From: Ichthyophthirius multifiliis
Taxonomy: Eukaryota; Ciliophora; Oligohymenophorea; Hymenostomatida
NCBI RefSeq assembly: GCF_000220395.1
Contig: NW_004087645.1
Coordinates: 1 to 42,954 of the forward strand
DNA: 42,954 bases
Direction of reading: 5' to 3'
The position numbers and the translations under genes are program-made. Numbering within the stretch: the stretch's first letter is position 1; the number at the start of each line of letters is the position of its first letter. The notes below the pieces were generated by a model. The model did no database searches, was not told the DNA's origin, and was given only the letters and a program-made list of their open reading frames with translations. Positions 23,501-37,200 of this stretch are shown here, piece after piece.

Positions 23501-24700
23501 TCATTTTATCTCTTTTAATAGTGTATCTTTAGCAAAGTTATCAATATAATTAGCAAATTAACTGAATCCAAACATTTATATAGCTCTTTATTTCCCTTTC
23601 TTTCCCATTTCCTTACATTTATCTTAGTTTTCATAAACCCACGCCATTTTATCAGCCCATTTTTCGATTTTATTTTCTAATAAAAAGCCACATTCTTCAT
23701 CTTTTAGGCTTTCTTTGGGTCCTCCTGAATTTAAAGCTAGTACAATTTTTTCCAAAAACATACATTCTACAGGTACTATTCCAAAATGTTCATTAGGGGG
23801 TGTATAGAGTACCCCTATTGAGTTTTTTATGAGTTATATTTTCTCAAAATCTGAAATATTTAATTTAAAGGAAATTTTTTTTTTGATTTTTAATGAAAAT
23901 GCTTCTTTTTTTAAAAAATCTAAATTTTCCTTATATTCCTTTATTTTTTCATCATATCCACCAGCAATTACCAATTCACAATTTTCATGTTTTTTCAAAA
24001 AAATCGAAAAAGCCTAAATGGCTAAAATAACGTTCTTTTTTCCCTCGAAACGATTTAAACTTAAAAAATAAGGGTTTTTTTATATTTATTAATCGTCTTT
24101 TATCACTAAATGAGAAAAATCTACTGCTGGGTAAAGTACTTCAGGTATTTTTTGCCTTTTCTTTAATTTTGGAAAGGAGTTTAGGTAAATTTCTTATGTA
24201 AAAAGACTATTTACAAGTATTTTATTGGCAAATAGTAGACTAAATTCTTCTATATAATCCATAAAAAATCTATAAAACCTCTTTATTATAGATTTTCTAT
24301 CAACACATAGTAATTTATCTGGAAAATGACAATAAAAAATGCTTTTCTTACCGAAAATACGTAATATTATTAACGGTAAAGTAACCTAATCGACGATTAT
24401 AAGATCGTATCTTTTCCTAAAAAAAAGCAAAAATAAAGTACATAATAACATCCTCATATTGGCACAAAAAGCCCACATTTTACCGAATATTGTACGTGGA
24501 AATAAATTGCCATGGACTTCTATATGTAAATTTTTTGTTTCTTAAAAACAATGATTTGTATCATAAAATGGGGTATATATAGATATTTGATGACCTTTTT
24601 ATTTTAAAGCTATAGCTAGGTTAATTATTAGCTTTTCAGCGCCACCTATACCTAAATCAGGATGAATAAAAGCTATACTTAAAGGTTAATTATAGGACAT
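23501..24700 (-). CDS. ALG2: ALG2 alpha-1,3/1,6-mannosyltransferase
   Basis: Glycosyltransferase family 4 enzyme that adds the second and third mannoses to the dolichol-linked oligosaccharide on the cytosolic ER face. It is a single exon of 399 residues. Signature segments are IAFIHPDLGIGGAEKLIINL at the N-terminus, IYTPFYDTNHCFQETKN, HGNLFPRTIFGKMWAFCANM, YDLIIVDQVTLPLIILR, SIFYCHFPDKLLCV, then YFLSLNRFEGKKNVILAIQA, ELVIAGGYDEKIKEY and the catalytic C-terminal PPNEHFGIVPVECMFLEK followed by NSGGPKES. The E-x7-E type motif of GT4 retaining enzymes is present. The length is close to the usual 400-odd residues. No homopolymer break was found, which makes this a good control for frame quality. 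Confidence 0.95.
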
Positions 24701-24797
24701 ATTTTATATATATATTTTAATATAAATATTTTTATAAAAAAAGTTAATTTTATATATTCTTATATATAAATTTAATGTTTTTAGATTTATCTTAAAA

Positions 24798-25020
24798 ATG
24801 GATAATATATACAGAATTTACAAAAAATATATAATTTAGTTATGAACATTTAATAATAAATATTATAAGAAGTTTTATAAAGCTGAAGAAATAAAACAAT
24901 CATAGAAATAAGCGAAAATATCAGTAAATCATGATAGAATAGAATTATGATAATATAAAAAATATATGAATGAATAAATAAATTTTATTGTAGGAATATA
25001 GGATATTATTAAAAAAATTT
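24798..25020 (+). CDS. Doubtful small ORF with two in-frame TGA codons
   Basis: From an ATG at 24798 the frame reads MDNIYRIYKKYIIQL, a TGA, TFNNKYYKKFYKAEE, IKQSQKQAKISVNHDRIEL, a second TGA, then QYKKYMNEQINFIVGIQDII. The composition between the TGAs is protein-like, with few random Phe/Ile runs. A GT-AG intron spanning the first TGA (GTTATGAAC... to ...TATAAG, 31 nt) is another explanation. It may be a pseudogene, an exon set of a small gene, or chance. No homology was recognised. Confidence 0.25.
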
Positions 25021-26170
25021 TATATTAAGAAATTAAAAAATTAAATTAAATAATTGTAATAAAGATATATGCTATTATGTTAAGTATATTTATATTTATA
25101 TAAAAAAAATTAAAATTATTATATATTTATTTAAAAATAATTAATTAATTTTACTTGTTATTAGGATAATTTTATAATATAAGAAATTTTATTAATTTAT
25201 TTATTATAATTCCTTTTAAATATTTAATAAATATATATATTTTTTTTATTTTTTTAGTTATTATTAATTGAATTATATAAAAAATAAAGATTATATATGA
25301 AAATATAATTCTAAAAAATTTAAATAATTATATATAAATTTATATATATAAATTTATATTTATATATATATATATTTATATATATATTTATTTAATTTAC
25401 ATTATTTAATTTTTTTATATTATTAATATTTTTATTAAATAATTAATTTTAAAATTTATAATGTCAAATATTTTTATATAATTTCATATAATTATAATAA
25501 TTTATTATATTTAAATATACATATTCTATAAAATAAATTTATTATTTTAATCATATTAAAATTCGTAGTTTTTTTTTTATATTTTCATTTACTTGATAAT
25601 ATATTATATATTTACAAAAAATTATTATATATTATTATTATATATTTTCAATATATTTTTTTTTAATATCAGTATTTATATTGTTTTTAGATTTAAGTAA
25701 AAAATTTTATATATATTATCATTTTTATATATTTTTTTAAATTTCAATTAAATAATTTTTTTTTTTTATGTCATTCCAACAATACATATTTTTTTTATTT
25801 TTTAATTACATTTTTTTATATTTAAATCAATTTATGTATTTATTACATTAATTATTATTCTTCTTCTATAACCTTTGTATTTGAAATATTTATAAGAATT
25901 TAAGTGCAAGTATTATATTTTTTTTGTTAGCATTTTCTCAAAAGAAATTATTAATATTTGAATAAAAATTATACATATAATTATAAGAAGTTTATTTATC
26001 GATATTAGTCTAATAGGAATAAATATCTAAGACTATAATATATATTTTACGTTTTTTTTTAATTTACTTAGTAATATAAGTTCAAATTAATTAAAAATTT
26101 CTATTAATTTTAATAAATTATTAATACTATAATTTATTTACAATTTAAATAAATAATTAATAAAAAAAAA
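25021..26170. other. AT-rich spacer
   Basis: About 1.15 kb upstream of the MFS gene. It has several TA tracts (25338-25390) and many T runs. No gene, RNA or repeat family was recognised. Confidence 0.5.
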
Positions 26171-28007
26171 ATGAATTTATTATAAAATGAATAATAAATA
26201 ATAAAGTATTCAGTTGATAATGTATTAAAAAGAAAAAACAAAAAAAATATTAAAATAAAAAACAAAAAAGATATTAGAAAAAACTTTCTTAAATGGAAAA
26301 TATTAAAAGTTTGTTTTTGTATAAATCATAATATAATAAATAATAATGGTATATTATATTTTAATAACTTAAATACATTAATATAAAAAACTAGACACTT
26401 AGTGCACTATTCGTAGTCCAAATATACAAAGAACCATACTTTATATGTAAAAATCAATAATTATGTAATGAATATAATGGCGCTTGTGAAGAAAAAAGTA
26501 ACATAGACTACTTAAATTCATATAAATCTGCAACATTGGAATATGGTTTATATTGTGAAAATAGGTAAAAAAAACTAAAATAAAAAATAAAAATAAATAA
26601 TATAAAAAGATAATTAAGATTAGATGGATAAGCTTTATTTTTTTTGGGTGGATTTTTAGGATTTTTTATAATATCTTCTTTATGTGATAATTTTGGCAGA
26701 TAAATATCATTGAGAATATGTATAATAGTCTTTTTTTTCGGAGCATTTTTTCAATATCTCTCTAATTCTTATATTTTATTAAATTTTGGTAATTTTCTTT
26801 TAGGATTTGCATCTAATCCAAACTTAGTTTTAGTAAATATTTATTTTAATGAAATTTCGCGTATTTTTTTTTATTTTAAAAAAAAACAATATAAAAAAAT
26901 TAAAAATAAAAGCCAATTGTAAAAAATAACCTTATTTATTAACTATTTATTGTGTTTATGGATTTACAGAAATACTATATTTTCTTTCTTCTTTTTATAT
27001 AAATAATTGGAGAAATTTAATGCTATTTGTGTTAATTATACCTTCTTTATTAACTTTTTGGTTAATTATATTTATAAAAGAAACACCTAAGTATATAAAT
27101 AAAAACGTATTTATTTTATTTTAAATGGAAAAAATAATAAAGATATTTAATGAAAACTAACACAGAAAAAGCCTTCTAAATATTAAAATATATAGGAAGT
27201 TTTAATGGATTAGAATTAGATATAAAAGTAGAATAACTTGAAGTATTTCCTACAATCTAAAGATAAGTATATTATTTTTGGGATTTATTTAGATATAAAT
27301 CATTAAGATTTAATACAATTATATTCTCATTATAAGCTGTTTTTCTTAGCTTTTAATATTATGGCATTATGTTTGTTTCTGATTTAGTTGGAATTGAATA
27401 TGGAATAAATACGTTTTTCATAGGAATTTCGGAAACTATAGGATTTACTTTTAATTGTAAAATACGGTTTTTTTTGTTTTGTTTTTTTTTTTTATAATAT
27501 GGAATCTTAGTTTTTATATAATATATATTCTTTTTTTTATATATATATATAAAAAAAGTATTTTTAGTTGAAAATAGAAGTCGAAAAAAATTATATATAG
27601 GATATTAAATATTAGCTTGTATAGGTTTTTTTATATTTTTATTATTTGATAGTACAACAAATTAATATTAATAGCTTGTTTTCATGTGTGTAATTAAAAT
27701 GTTTTTAGGAAATTAATTTAATATTTTTTATCTTTAAACTACAGAAATATTTCCTTCTAGTATTATTACAATTGCTATTGGGTTTATTTTAGCTATGGGA
27801 AGTGTTGGAGCTGCACTTATCCCTTATTTTCTTGATTTTGGAAATATATAGGGCTTAAGTTTAAATATTATATTTCTTGTAGTGGGTATAGTTTCATTAA
27901 TTTTTAGTTTTTTAGGAATTGAAACATTAAATTTGTAAACTTAAGATTATATTTTGGAAGAATATGAGAATTGTTAATATTCTGAAATTATAAACAAAGA
28001 AAAATGA
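26171..28007 (+). CDS. MFS transporter, organic cation/sugar-porter type
   Basis: Membrane transporter of the major facilitator superfamily, resembling the organic cation/carnitine (SLC22-like) branch. A first loop with paired cysteines (YKEPYFICKNQQLCNEYNGA, ATLEYGLYCENR) follows the first membrane segment. Then come LFFLGGFLGFFIISSLCDNF with GRQ (loop 2-3 motif), LGFASNPNLVLVNIYFNEIS, LYFLSSFYINNWRNLMLFVL, FIKETPKYI, WDLFRYKSLRFNTIIF, FPSSIITIAIGFILAMGSVG and IFLVVGIVSLIFSFLGIET. Likely introns are 26565-26609, 26861-26912, 27107-27142 and 27457-27567, with more near the 5' end, where the frame before the Cys-rich loop is not fully resolved. The C-terminal tail is acidic. The substrate cannot be told. 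Confidence 0.88.
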
Positions 28008-28341
28008 ACTATATTATTTTATATATATATATAAATAAAAATATTAATTTTAATATTTTTTTTTTTTTTTTTTATTTTATTAATCTATATAGTTTTTTAT
28101 TAATTTATATTAAAATTATTATTATATATAAATCTAAAAGAATTCTTATTTTATTCTTTTGTTATATAATTATATATTATATATTTATTAATAATGATAT
28201 ACTTATAAAAGTCAATTCAAAATAATATAAAAATGGTTTTCTTTAATAATATATATAAATAACTATATTTATTTTATAAATAAATAAAAAAAAAAAACAA
28301 TATATGTTTAATAACTTTATAAAGTATAATAATTCATATAT
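28008..28341. other. AT-rich spacer
   Basis: About 330 bases between two plus-strand genes, with a TA run near 28020-28032 and long T runs. Nothing functional was recognised. Confidence 0.5.
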
Positions 28342-28925
28342 ATGTTTTCACATGATAAATACAAAACTAAAAATAAAATAAAATAAAATAAAGTAACTTA
28401 TATATCTAAATTAAAGACAAAAATACAAAAATACAAAAAGAATGATCATTATCAGAAATAAGATAATAAAATTAAGGTAATTCTCATTTAAATTACTGAA
28501 AAAACATCATTTTAGATAAATTTAGATAGAAAATATATTCTTAAGGTAAAAATAAATGAGGAATTATTGAAATTTTTTTATAAAAATAAATTAAAGAAAT
28601 ATATGATCTAAACAAATAATTAAAATAAAAAAAAAATGATAAAAAATAAATGAAAATTATCCAAAAAAAATAATGAAATTCATAAAAAAATAAATAAAGA
28701 AAATAATTAATTAGATTAAATTTATGAATTTATGTAAAAAAAACAAAATTTTGAAATAAAAAAATTTAAAATAAAATATTCTAAAAATATAAAATTATAA
28801 TTAATAACAAAAAGTTTTTTAGAAGAAAACATTTTTCTAAGAAAAAAATGCAAAAAACAAGAAATTATAAAAAAAAAATCAATTTTGATGATAAAAAAAT
28901 ATAAAATAACCTAGTTATATAAAAA
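28342..28925 (+). CDS. Small coiled-coil protein, frame-disrupted
   Basis: From ATG 28342: MFSHDKYKTKNKIKQNKVTY, SKLKTKIQKYKKNDHYQ, then a possible intron and NEELLKFF, IKEIYDLNKQLKQKKNDKK, NEIHKKINKENNQLDQIYEF, ITKSFLEENIFLRKKCKKQE. Lys/Asn/Glu/Gln-rich and probably coiled coil. The segments lie in different frames; the breaks near 28575, 28635 and 28665 are each repaired by one extra T or A in a run. The 3' end is not defined. No family was recognised. Confidence 0.45.
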
Positions 28926-29188
28926 TATATAAATACATTAATATATTTTTAAACATAACTATTTTTTTATATTATATTTCCGATTTAATCCATTAAATAA
29001 AAATTCTAAAAAAAATATCTTTTTATTTTTATTTAAAAAAAAATTAAATTTAAAATACAAAAATATATATAAAATAAATATATATAATAAATATATTTTT
29101 ATATTTATTTAATTTTATAATATTTAAAAATTATAATTCTTAATAATATATTAAAATACAATTTTTAATAATTTTATATAATTTTTTT

Positions 29189-29192
<4 letters not shown>

Positions 29193-29225
<33 letters not shown>
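29193..29225. repeat. (TA)n microsatellite
   Basis: TA dinucleotide run immediately after the stop of the minus-strand gene ending at 29225. Confidence 0.9.
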
Positions 29226-29227
<2 letters not shown>

Positions 29228-30553
29228 TTTAAATTCATTTTAAAATAACAATTCTGCATATTAATCATTTATTTATTCTATTAAAATAGCTTCTTCTTTA
29301 ATAATTTCCTAAATAATTTTTTCTCCAAACTCTTTTATATCTTCAAGAAATTTTTTATCATATTTTTTTACTTTCTTTTTCTCAAAACCTTCCTTTTTTT
29401 CTAATATATCTACTAAAAACCCTAGCCCCATATTTATTTGAACCCAATAATATTCCCAAGAACATTTATTTACATAAAATCTATTAAATTCATCTTATTT
29501 TAGTTCATTTAAATTCTAAAAATTTAATTTTTATATATCATTTTATCCCATTTTTTCTATAATATTACATTATTCTTCTGCCAGTTCTTTAAATTCATAT
29601 AGATAATCATTTAACAAGGCTGTTCTTTTAAAGGATTATTATTATTCACATTCTTATAATTCTTTTATTTATAAAATTTAAACAATTTCAATTAAAAAAT
29701 CATCTAAAATCAAATCAGTAATATCTTCAGAATGTTTCTCTACTAATTTATGTGCTGCCTTGCTTATTAAAGGACATTTTTTTATATCTTTTTCTGGTTT
29801 TTCATATATATTTTAAGATTATATTTAATTTAATTTTTAATATTTTTGAGGAGAATTATTGAATTTTTAAGCCGAATTTTCATATTTTTAATTATTTTAA
29901 GGCGAATATTTGTTTTTTTCAAACGAATTTTTATATTTTTAATCTTTTTAAGGCGAATTTTTATCTTTTTACGGTAAATTTTGATTATTTTTTATAGGTG
30001 AAAAAGAAGTATTTTAATATTTTTTTTTGTTTAATTATTAAATTTATTTTTAAAGATAATTATTTAGTTCTTATTATTGTTTAATTTTTTAGTATTTATC
30101 TTAAATTTATTGATTTGGCTTTTATATGTTTATTTATTTTTTTTAAAAAAAGAAAAGAAATATTCGAAAAAAAAAAAAAAAAAATTACTTAATTTTAAAT
30201 ATTTAAATTATTTTCGATTTCAAAAAGTTCTTTTTAATATAATTCTTTTGTTTTTTTACATTTTAAAAATTAAAAAAATGTATTATTTAATGTAAATTAC
30301 ATGTTATTTTATCTATATTATCAATTTGTTTTCCATAATCATTCCTAATTATTCTAGAGTTTATTTTTTTATCAAATAATTGAGGTTTTTAAGGTAAAGA
30401 ATCATTCCAATTTATTTTTTAGTTGTTTTATGTGTTAATTAAAATATTTTATTTATTTGTTAAAGCCAGTATTAATTTCTTTTTAGGAGGTGGTGATATA
30501 TTTTTAAAAATATTCTATATAATTTTTTCTTTTTATTAATTTAATATACTCAT
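29225..30553 (-). CDS. Protein with NSP-type repeats and helical C-terminal domain
   Basis: Starts MSILNQQKEKIIQNIFKNIS, then PPPKKKLILALTNKQN and WNDSLPQKPQLFDKKINSRI, with an intron about 30040-30280 whose 3' end yields PNQQIQDKYQKIKQQQEL. A Ser-Pro repeat block follows (KDKNSPQKDQKYKNSFEKNK, YSPQNNQKYENSAQKF, NNSPQKYQKLN). The C-terminal half is globular and helical: KAAHKLVEKHSEDITDLI, LDDFLIEIVQILQIKELQE, SWEYYWVQINMGLGFLVDIL, ending QYAELLFQNEFK. The motif of a Leu/Asp helix beginning DDFLIEIVQIL faintly resembles the C-terminal domain of CEP350-type centrosomal proteins; this is a low-confidence impression. SP sites could be phosphorylated. The gene ends in a (TA)n run. Confidence 0.6.
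29865..29990 (-). repeat. Imperfect in-frame repeat encoding NSP units
   Basis: On the plus strand, repeated blocks around gcgaatttttat and cgaatttt..., spaced by about 30-45 bases. On the minus strand each encodes a K-x-NSP/NSF/NSA unit followed by QK or EK. The units are diverged, so an old duplication. Confidence 0.65.
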
Positions 30554-30624
30554 TTTTTTTTATTTTAAATATTGTATATATATTGAGAAATATTAGTATA
30601 TTTATTTTAAAATAAATTATATAT

Positions 30625-30661
<37 letters not shown>

Positions 30662-31019
30662 AATATATTTAATAATATTTTTTCATTATATTTTTACTGT
30701 ATATTTTTATATTATTATTTTTCATATTTTTAAAAGGATTTTTTAAAAATTACTTTGATTTTATATATTCTAAAATGACTAATATTATAAATTAATTCTC
30801 TATTTTTTTTTATTTTTTCTCTAAATATAAAGCTTTAAATCTAGTTAATTAATTAAATTACATTTGTTTTTAAAATACTAAAATAAAATAAAATTAAATA
30901 AATTTATTAATGTTATATATTTTGATAAAAATAAAGGGTAAATAACAATTTTTTTTAATATTAATATTTTTCTACACATATTTGTCTAAAATTTTAAAAT
31001 TAAAAAGCAAAAATAAGAA
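30554..31019. other. AT-rich spacer between divergent genes
   Basis: About 465 bases with a TA tract at about 30628-30655. It should contain the promoters of the NSP-repeat gene and the hydrolase gene. No motif was recognised. Confidence 0.55.
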
Positions 31020-32510
31020 ATGGAAATATTATAATCAATTTTAAATTATTCTTTGTAAATATCTAAAACACTTCTTATCTAAAAGGAATAATGTTATCCA
31101 CTAATAATCCTTATACATTAGAAAACATTAAAGACGCAAAAAATTTACTAATTATATGAAAAAACGCGTAAAAGTGAATTATAAGTATTAAAAAGTTTCG
31201 GTAAAAAAAAAATGAAATTAAAAAAAAAAAAAAAAAATGGAAAAAAAAAAAAAAAAATTATAAATAAGAATAATATAAAATTGAAATAAAAAAAAATGGA
31301 ATAAAAAATGAAAAAAAACTAATAAAATTGATTATAAAAAAAGAAAATGAAAAAAAAACAAAAAATATACTTATATATAATAAATTTATATATATATATA
31401 TATATAAAATTAACATAAATAAATAAAAAACTAATATTCTTTCTTAAAACTTATTTAAAAATAAATAAATATATAAACTATAATATAAAATAAACTAATA
31501 TTCATGAAATTTTTGTTAAACAATAAATATATATATATATTTCTATATAATATGTACAAATACATAAAAATATAATAGATATAAAAGAAGACCTAGAAAT
31601 ATTTGATGTATATATACCCGAATATTAAGACGAAAATTAATGGATTCATACTTTAGTATATGGTCGTGGTTAGGGAAAGCCTAAAATTTTGCTAATACAC
31701 GGTTTTGCAGGTTCCACTTTAAGTTTTTCAAAAATGATCAAACCTTTAGCAGAAAAATATGAGATTTATATTATAGATTTACCTGGTATGGGTTTATCCT
31801 CAAAACCAGTATGGAAAATGGAGAGTTCTAAATAAGTTTTAGATTATTTTTCCTAAAGTATTGAAGAATGGCGAAAAAGTCTACAAATTGATTCCTTTAC
31901 AATTGTTGGGCATAGTTTAGGAGGATATATATCGGGTGTATATGCCATTAAACATCCAGAAAGACTCGAAAAAGTATTTCTTTTGAGTCCAGTAGGTATA
32001 ACTAAATAGACTGAAGAGAATATACGCGAATATATGGAATAGAGTACGTACTTAAGGAAGATTTGGCATAAATTTTTTAGTTTTGTATGGTTTAATTAGT
32101 TCACTTTTAACCGTCTTTATACCTATAGTAATTTCCCTACATAAAAAATCCTTGAAAAATACGTAGATATATTCCTACACCCTGAAAATAAATAACAAAA
32201 ATAAAGTTGGGTAGAATATTTTGACAAAATGTTATAAATGCCAGAAAGTGGAGAAAAATGCGTTTTTTAAATTTTAAAATTTCCAAAATTTGATGCTTTA
32301 GAGCCCCTAGAAGAAAAATTTTTGGAAAAAATATATAAATACCAGTCCATTTTTTATTCGGAGGTTAAAAGAAGACTGGATGTGTAGAGAAGGGGCTAAA
32401 AAACTAATATTCGGAAAAAAATATAAGGAACTTTTACAGAATTAGATGGTTTTAATCATCATTTTCCATTTATGAAAGGAGTTGAAACATCTAAATTGAT
32501 ATTAGAAAAA

Positions 32511-32513
<3 letters not shown>
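31020..32513 (+). CDS. ABHD4/ABHD5-like alpha/beta hydrolase, frame-disrupted near 3' end
   Basis: Alpha/beta hydrolase of the CGI-58/ABHD4-5 branch (lipid metabolism, likely lipid droplet or membrane). The first exon ends YEKTRKSELQVLKSF, and an intron (31201-31587) leads to EDLEIFDVYIPEYQ. The core is KPKILLIHGFAGSTLSFSKM, EIYIIDLPGMGLSS and nucleophile elbow FTIVGHSLGGYISGVYAI, with KHPERLEKVFLLSPVGI after it. ABHD5 has Asn at the nucleophile; here it is Ser, as in ABHD4. The His region is ELDGFNHHFPFMKG. Around 32330-32440 the expected VHFLFGG and EDWMCREGAKKLIFGKKYK lie in two other frames, so three one-base shifts are needed. The N-terminal 40 residues are also unclear. Confidence 0.85.
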
Positions 32514-32541
<28 letters not shown>

Positions 32542-32693
32542 AATATAAATATATATATATATTTGTATATGTATTTTTTATTTTGTGTGTTTATTTATAT
32601 AAATTAATATAGTTTTTTAAAAAATATTTAATATATTTTTTTTTCTTTTTAAAAATATTTATATATATATATAAAAAATTAATTTTGGTTTTT

Positions 32694-34014
<1,321 letters not shown>

Positions 34015-34136
34015 TTTTGTTATATATGTATATATATTTAAGTTGTTTTTCTTTTCTTTTTATATGTAAATATAATTTTTATAAATAAATTAAAAATATA
34101 AGAAAAAGCTTTATATATAAAAATATATATAAATAA

Positions 34137-34168
<32 letters not shown>

Positions 34169-34280
34169 ATTGTATATATATATATATATAAACGAATATA
34201 AATAAAACGAATATATAAATTTATGTAAAAAAAGGATAAAAATAATAAATTGTATATATGAATATAGAAAAAAAAAACAT

Positions 34281-37200
34281 TCAAATTTTCAAACAAAATT
34301 TTTTTTCTAAAATTTTAGCTTCTCCAAAAATGAAATTTTATGAAAATAAAACAACTTCAAAAAACTCCATAAAAAAACTTGGCGAAAATATTTTTTATTT
34401 TGAAAATTTTTGAAATAAACTAACATTTTTCTCATTTAAAACTTAAATAAAATTTCTTATTTTTTCAATAGAAAACTCATAACAATTTTTCAAATAAACA
34501 TTTTTTTATAAAAATGCAATTTAAAATAAAGCCTTTAAAAATAAATTCAAAATTTCAAAACCGAAAATAACAATTTTATAAACATTTTTTTTCTCAAATT
34601 TCATTTCTTGAATTTTTATATCATTAAAGTAGTATTTATCTTCAAAAAACTATACTTTTTCAATTAGTTTTTCGTTTAATTTATATATATCTTCGAAATT
34701 TATTTAATTATTATCTTAAAATAATGTTTCTTTAGTTTAATTTTAGTTTTATTATTCGAATGTTTAGTTTTGTTTTTCATTTTTGTCTAAAATAACGTTT
34801 ATTTTTTACAATTCTTAGACTGTTTTTGTTAATTAATTTTCTAGATTTTCTATTGTTTCTTTTTACTTTTATAAAACTTCATCTTTTTTTTTAATTTCAT
34901 AATTTTTTTATTATATTTCATCAAACAATTCAACTTTTTAATTTATTTTTTGTTCCTTTTTTTTCAAACTTTCAATTTCTTGATTTTTCTCGTCTAAAAT
35001 TTTTTCTATTTTTTTTTAAATTTTTTCAGAAAATTTATTAAAAACAATTTTTTATGGAAATTTTTCAACAAAGTTTTTCAAGTTTTAATTTTTTTGTTTT
35101 TTGTTTTTCAATTTTTCTTGCATTTTTTTGATTTCCTGTTCATATTTTTCTATTTTTATCGAATTTTTTTCCAAAACTAAAATTTCTTCTTTCATTTTTT
35201 AAATTAAATCTTAATTTTCGAATATTATTTAGTCCTATTTACCTAAAATCTCCTTACTTTTTTTCATTTCTTAGACATAATTAGTTACCAATTCATTTAA
35301 TTTTGTATTATATTCAATTAATTTATTATTATCATCATTTAACTTAATATTTTCCTCATTTTTTTATTCAAATTTAACCTTTATATCATTAAATACATTT
35401 TTAAATGTTTTCATATTATTAATTTCTTATTATAATTATATAATTTTTTCTTCCTGAATTTTATTTAAATCTTATATTTCTTCTAACATTAGTTCTGAGT
35501 TTTTATCTAATATATTAATTATTTTATCATTATCTTTTATTATTTAACTATTTACATATTTATTAATTATTTTATCATTTTCTTTTAGTATTTAACTATT
35601 TATATTATTCGTTTCTTATGATTAATTCATTTAATTATTCATTTCTTATGATTAATTCATTTTATTTTCATTTTCTTTTATTATTTAACTATTTATATTA
35701 TTTTAATTGATTCTATTTTCATTTTCTTTTATTTATTTCTCATAATCTTATGTTTATTATATATTAGTTTATATCATTTCATCTTATTTCTATATTAAAT
35801 TATCTTTTTCATATATTTTTTTAAATTTTCATCTTTTTATTAAATTAAATTTTCAATTTATTTTATATAGACATCTTCTTATATTTATTATTTATTATTT
35901 TATATTATTTAATCTTTTTCCTATATTAAATTTTTATATTCTTATATACTTTTTTAATTTTCAATTATTTTTTTATCTTTTTCTTATATATTATTTTAGT
36001 TTTATTTTATATTATCATCTTTTTCATTTATTATTTCTTATAAATATTTAATTTAATTTTAATATTTTTCAGTTATTATTAATTATTATTATTCAATTTT
36101 CAATTTTTCATTTAATTCCTTTATTTATAAAGCTTATATATTTATTCTATCTATATTTTCTTGATTTCTTTTATTTAAAGTTATCATTTTTTCTTCATTT
36201 TTTTAAATAAAACAATTTTTTTCTATAATTTCTTATTAAAGTTATTCAATTTTTTATTATAATTTTTCATATTCTTATATATTTTACTAAATAATTGTGT
36301 CCTTTTCGTTAATAATGTAATCTTTTTATATATTTTACTAAATAATTGTATCCTTTTCTTTAATAATTTAACCTTTTATTGCATTTTATGTCTAAATTTA
36401 ATCTTTCAATTATTAATTTTCGTTTGAAACTTTATTTATTTCTTAAATAATATTTTCTTATTATTATATTATTTTCATTTTCTCTTCCTCATTATTACTA
36501 TTCTTTAATTAATCCTATAATTCATTGATTTATTCTATTTTCTCTAAATTTTATTCTTAAATAGATTTAATTTATTCTTGTAAGTTTTCCATTTCTTCTT
36601 TTTATTTTTTTATTTAATCTTTTTAATTTTATATTACTTCTATTTTATTATTTATATCCTATATATGATTATTTATTTCCGTTTCTAAAATATTTATAGT
36701 ATTTTGTTTTTCTTCTTTCAATTCCTCTTTTTAATTTAATTAGATATTTTCTTTTTCTTATTTTTTATTTATGTTTTCATTATTTTCTTATATATAATTT
36801 ATGTTGTCATTATTTTCTTTTTGTTACATATAATATAGGTTTTCATTATTCTCTTTTTCTTATATTTAATTTAGGTTTTCATTGTTTTCTTATATATAAT
36901 TTAGGTTTTCATTATTTTCTTTTTCTTATATTTGATTTAGGTTTTCATTATTTTCTTATATTTAATTTAGGCTTTCATTATTTTCTGGTTTTTAATTTAG
37001 GTTTTCATTATTTTGTGGTTTTTAATTTAGGTTTTCGTTATTATTTGTTTCTTATTAATCATTTATTATATTATTTTAAATTATATTTTCAAAATTATTT
37101 ATTTCCAGTTTTATAGTTTATATAGTATTTTCTTTATTTTTTGTTTTGTCTTTTTCATTTTTATCTAATATAGATTTTATCTTATTTATTATTTCTAAAT

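Noticed and set aside
25020-26100. Very long plus-strand coding frame
   Set aside because: TGA is rare in sequence this AT-rich, so open frames arise by chance; this one is Ile/Phe/Tyr-rich and does contain a TGA near 25270.
36770-37040. CRISPR-like or satellite array
   Set aside because: Units are contiguous without unique spacers and encode in-frame peptide repeats.
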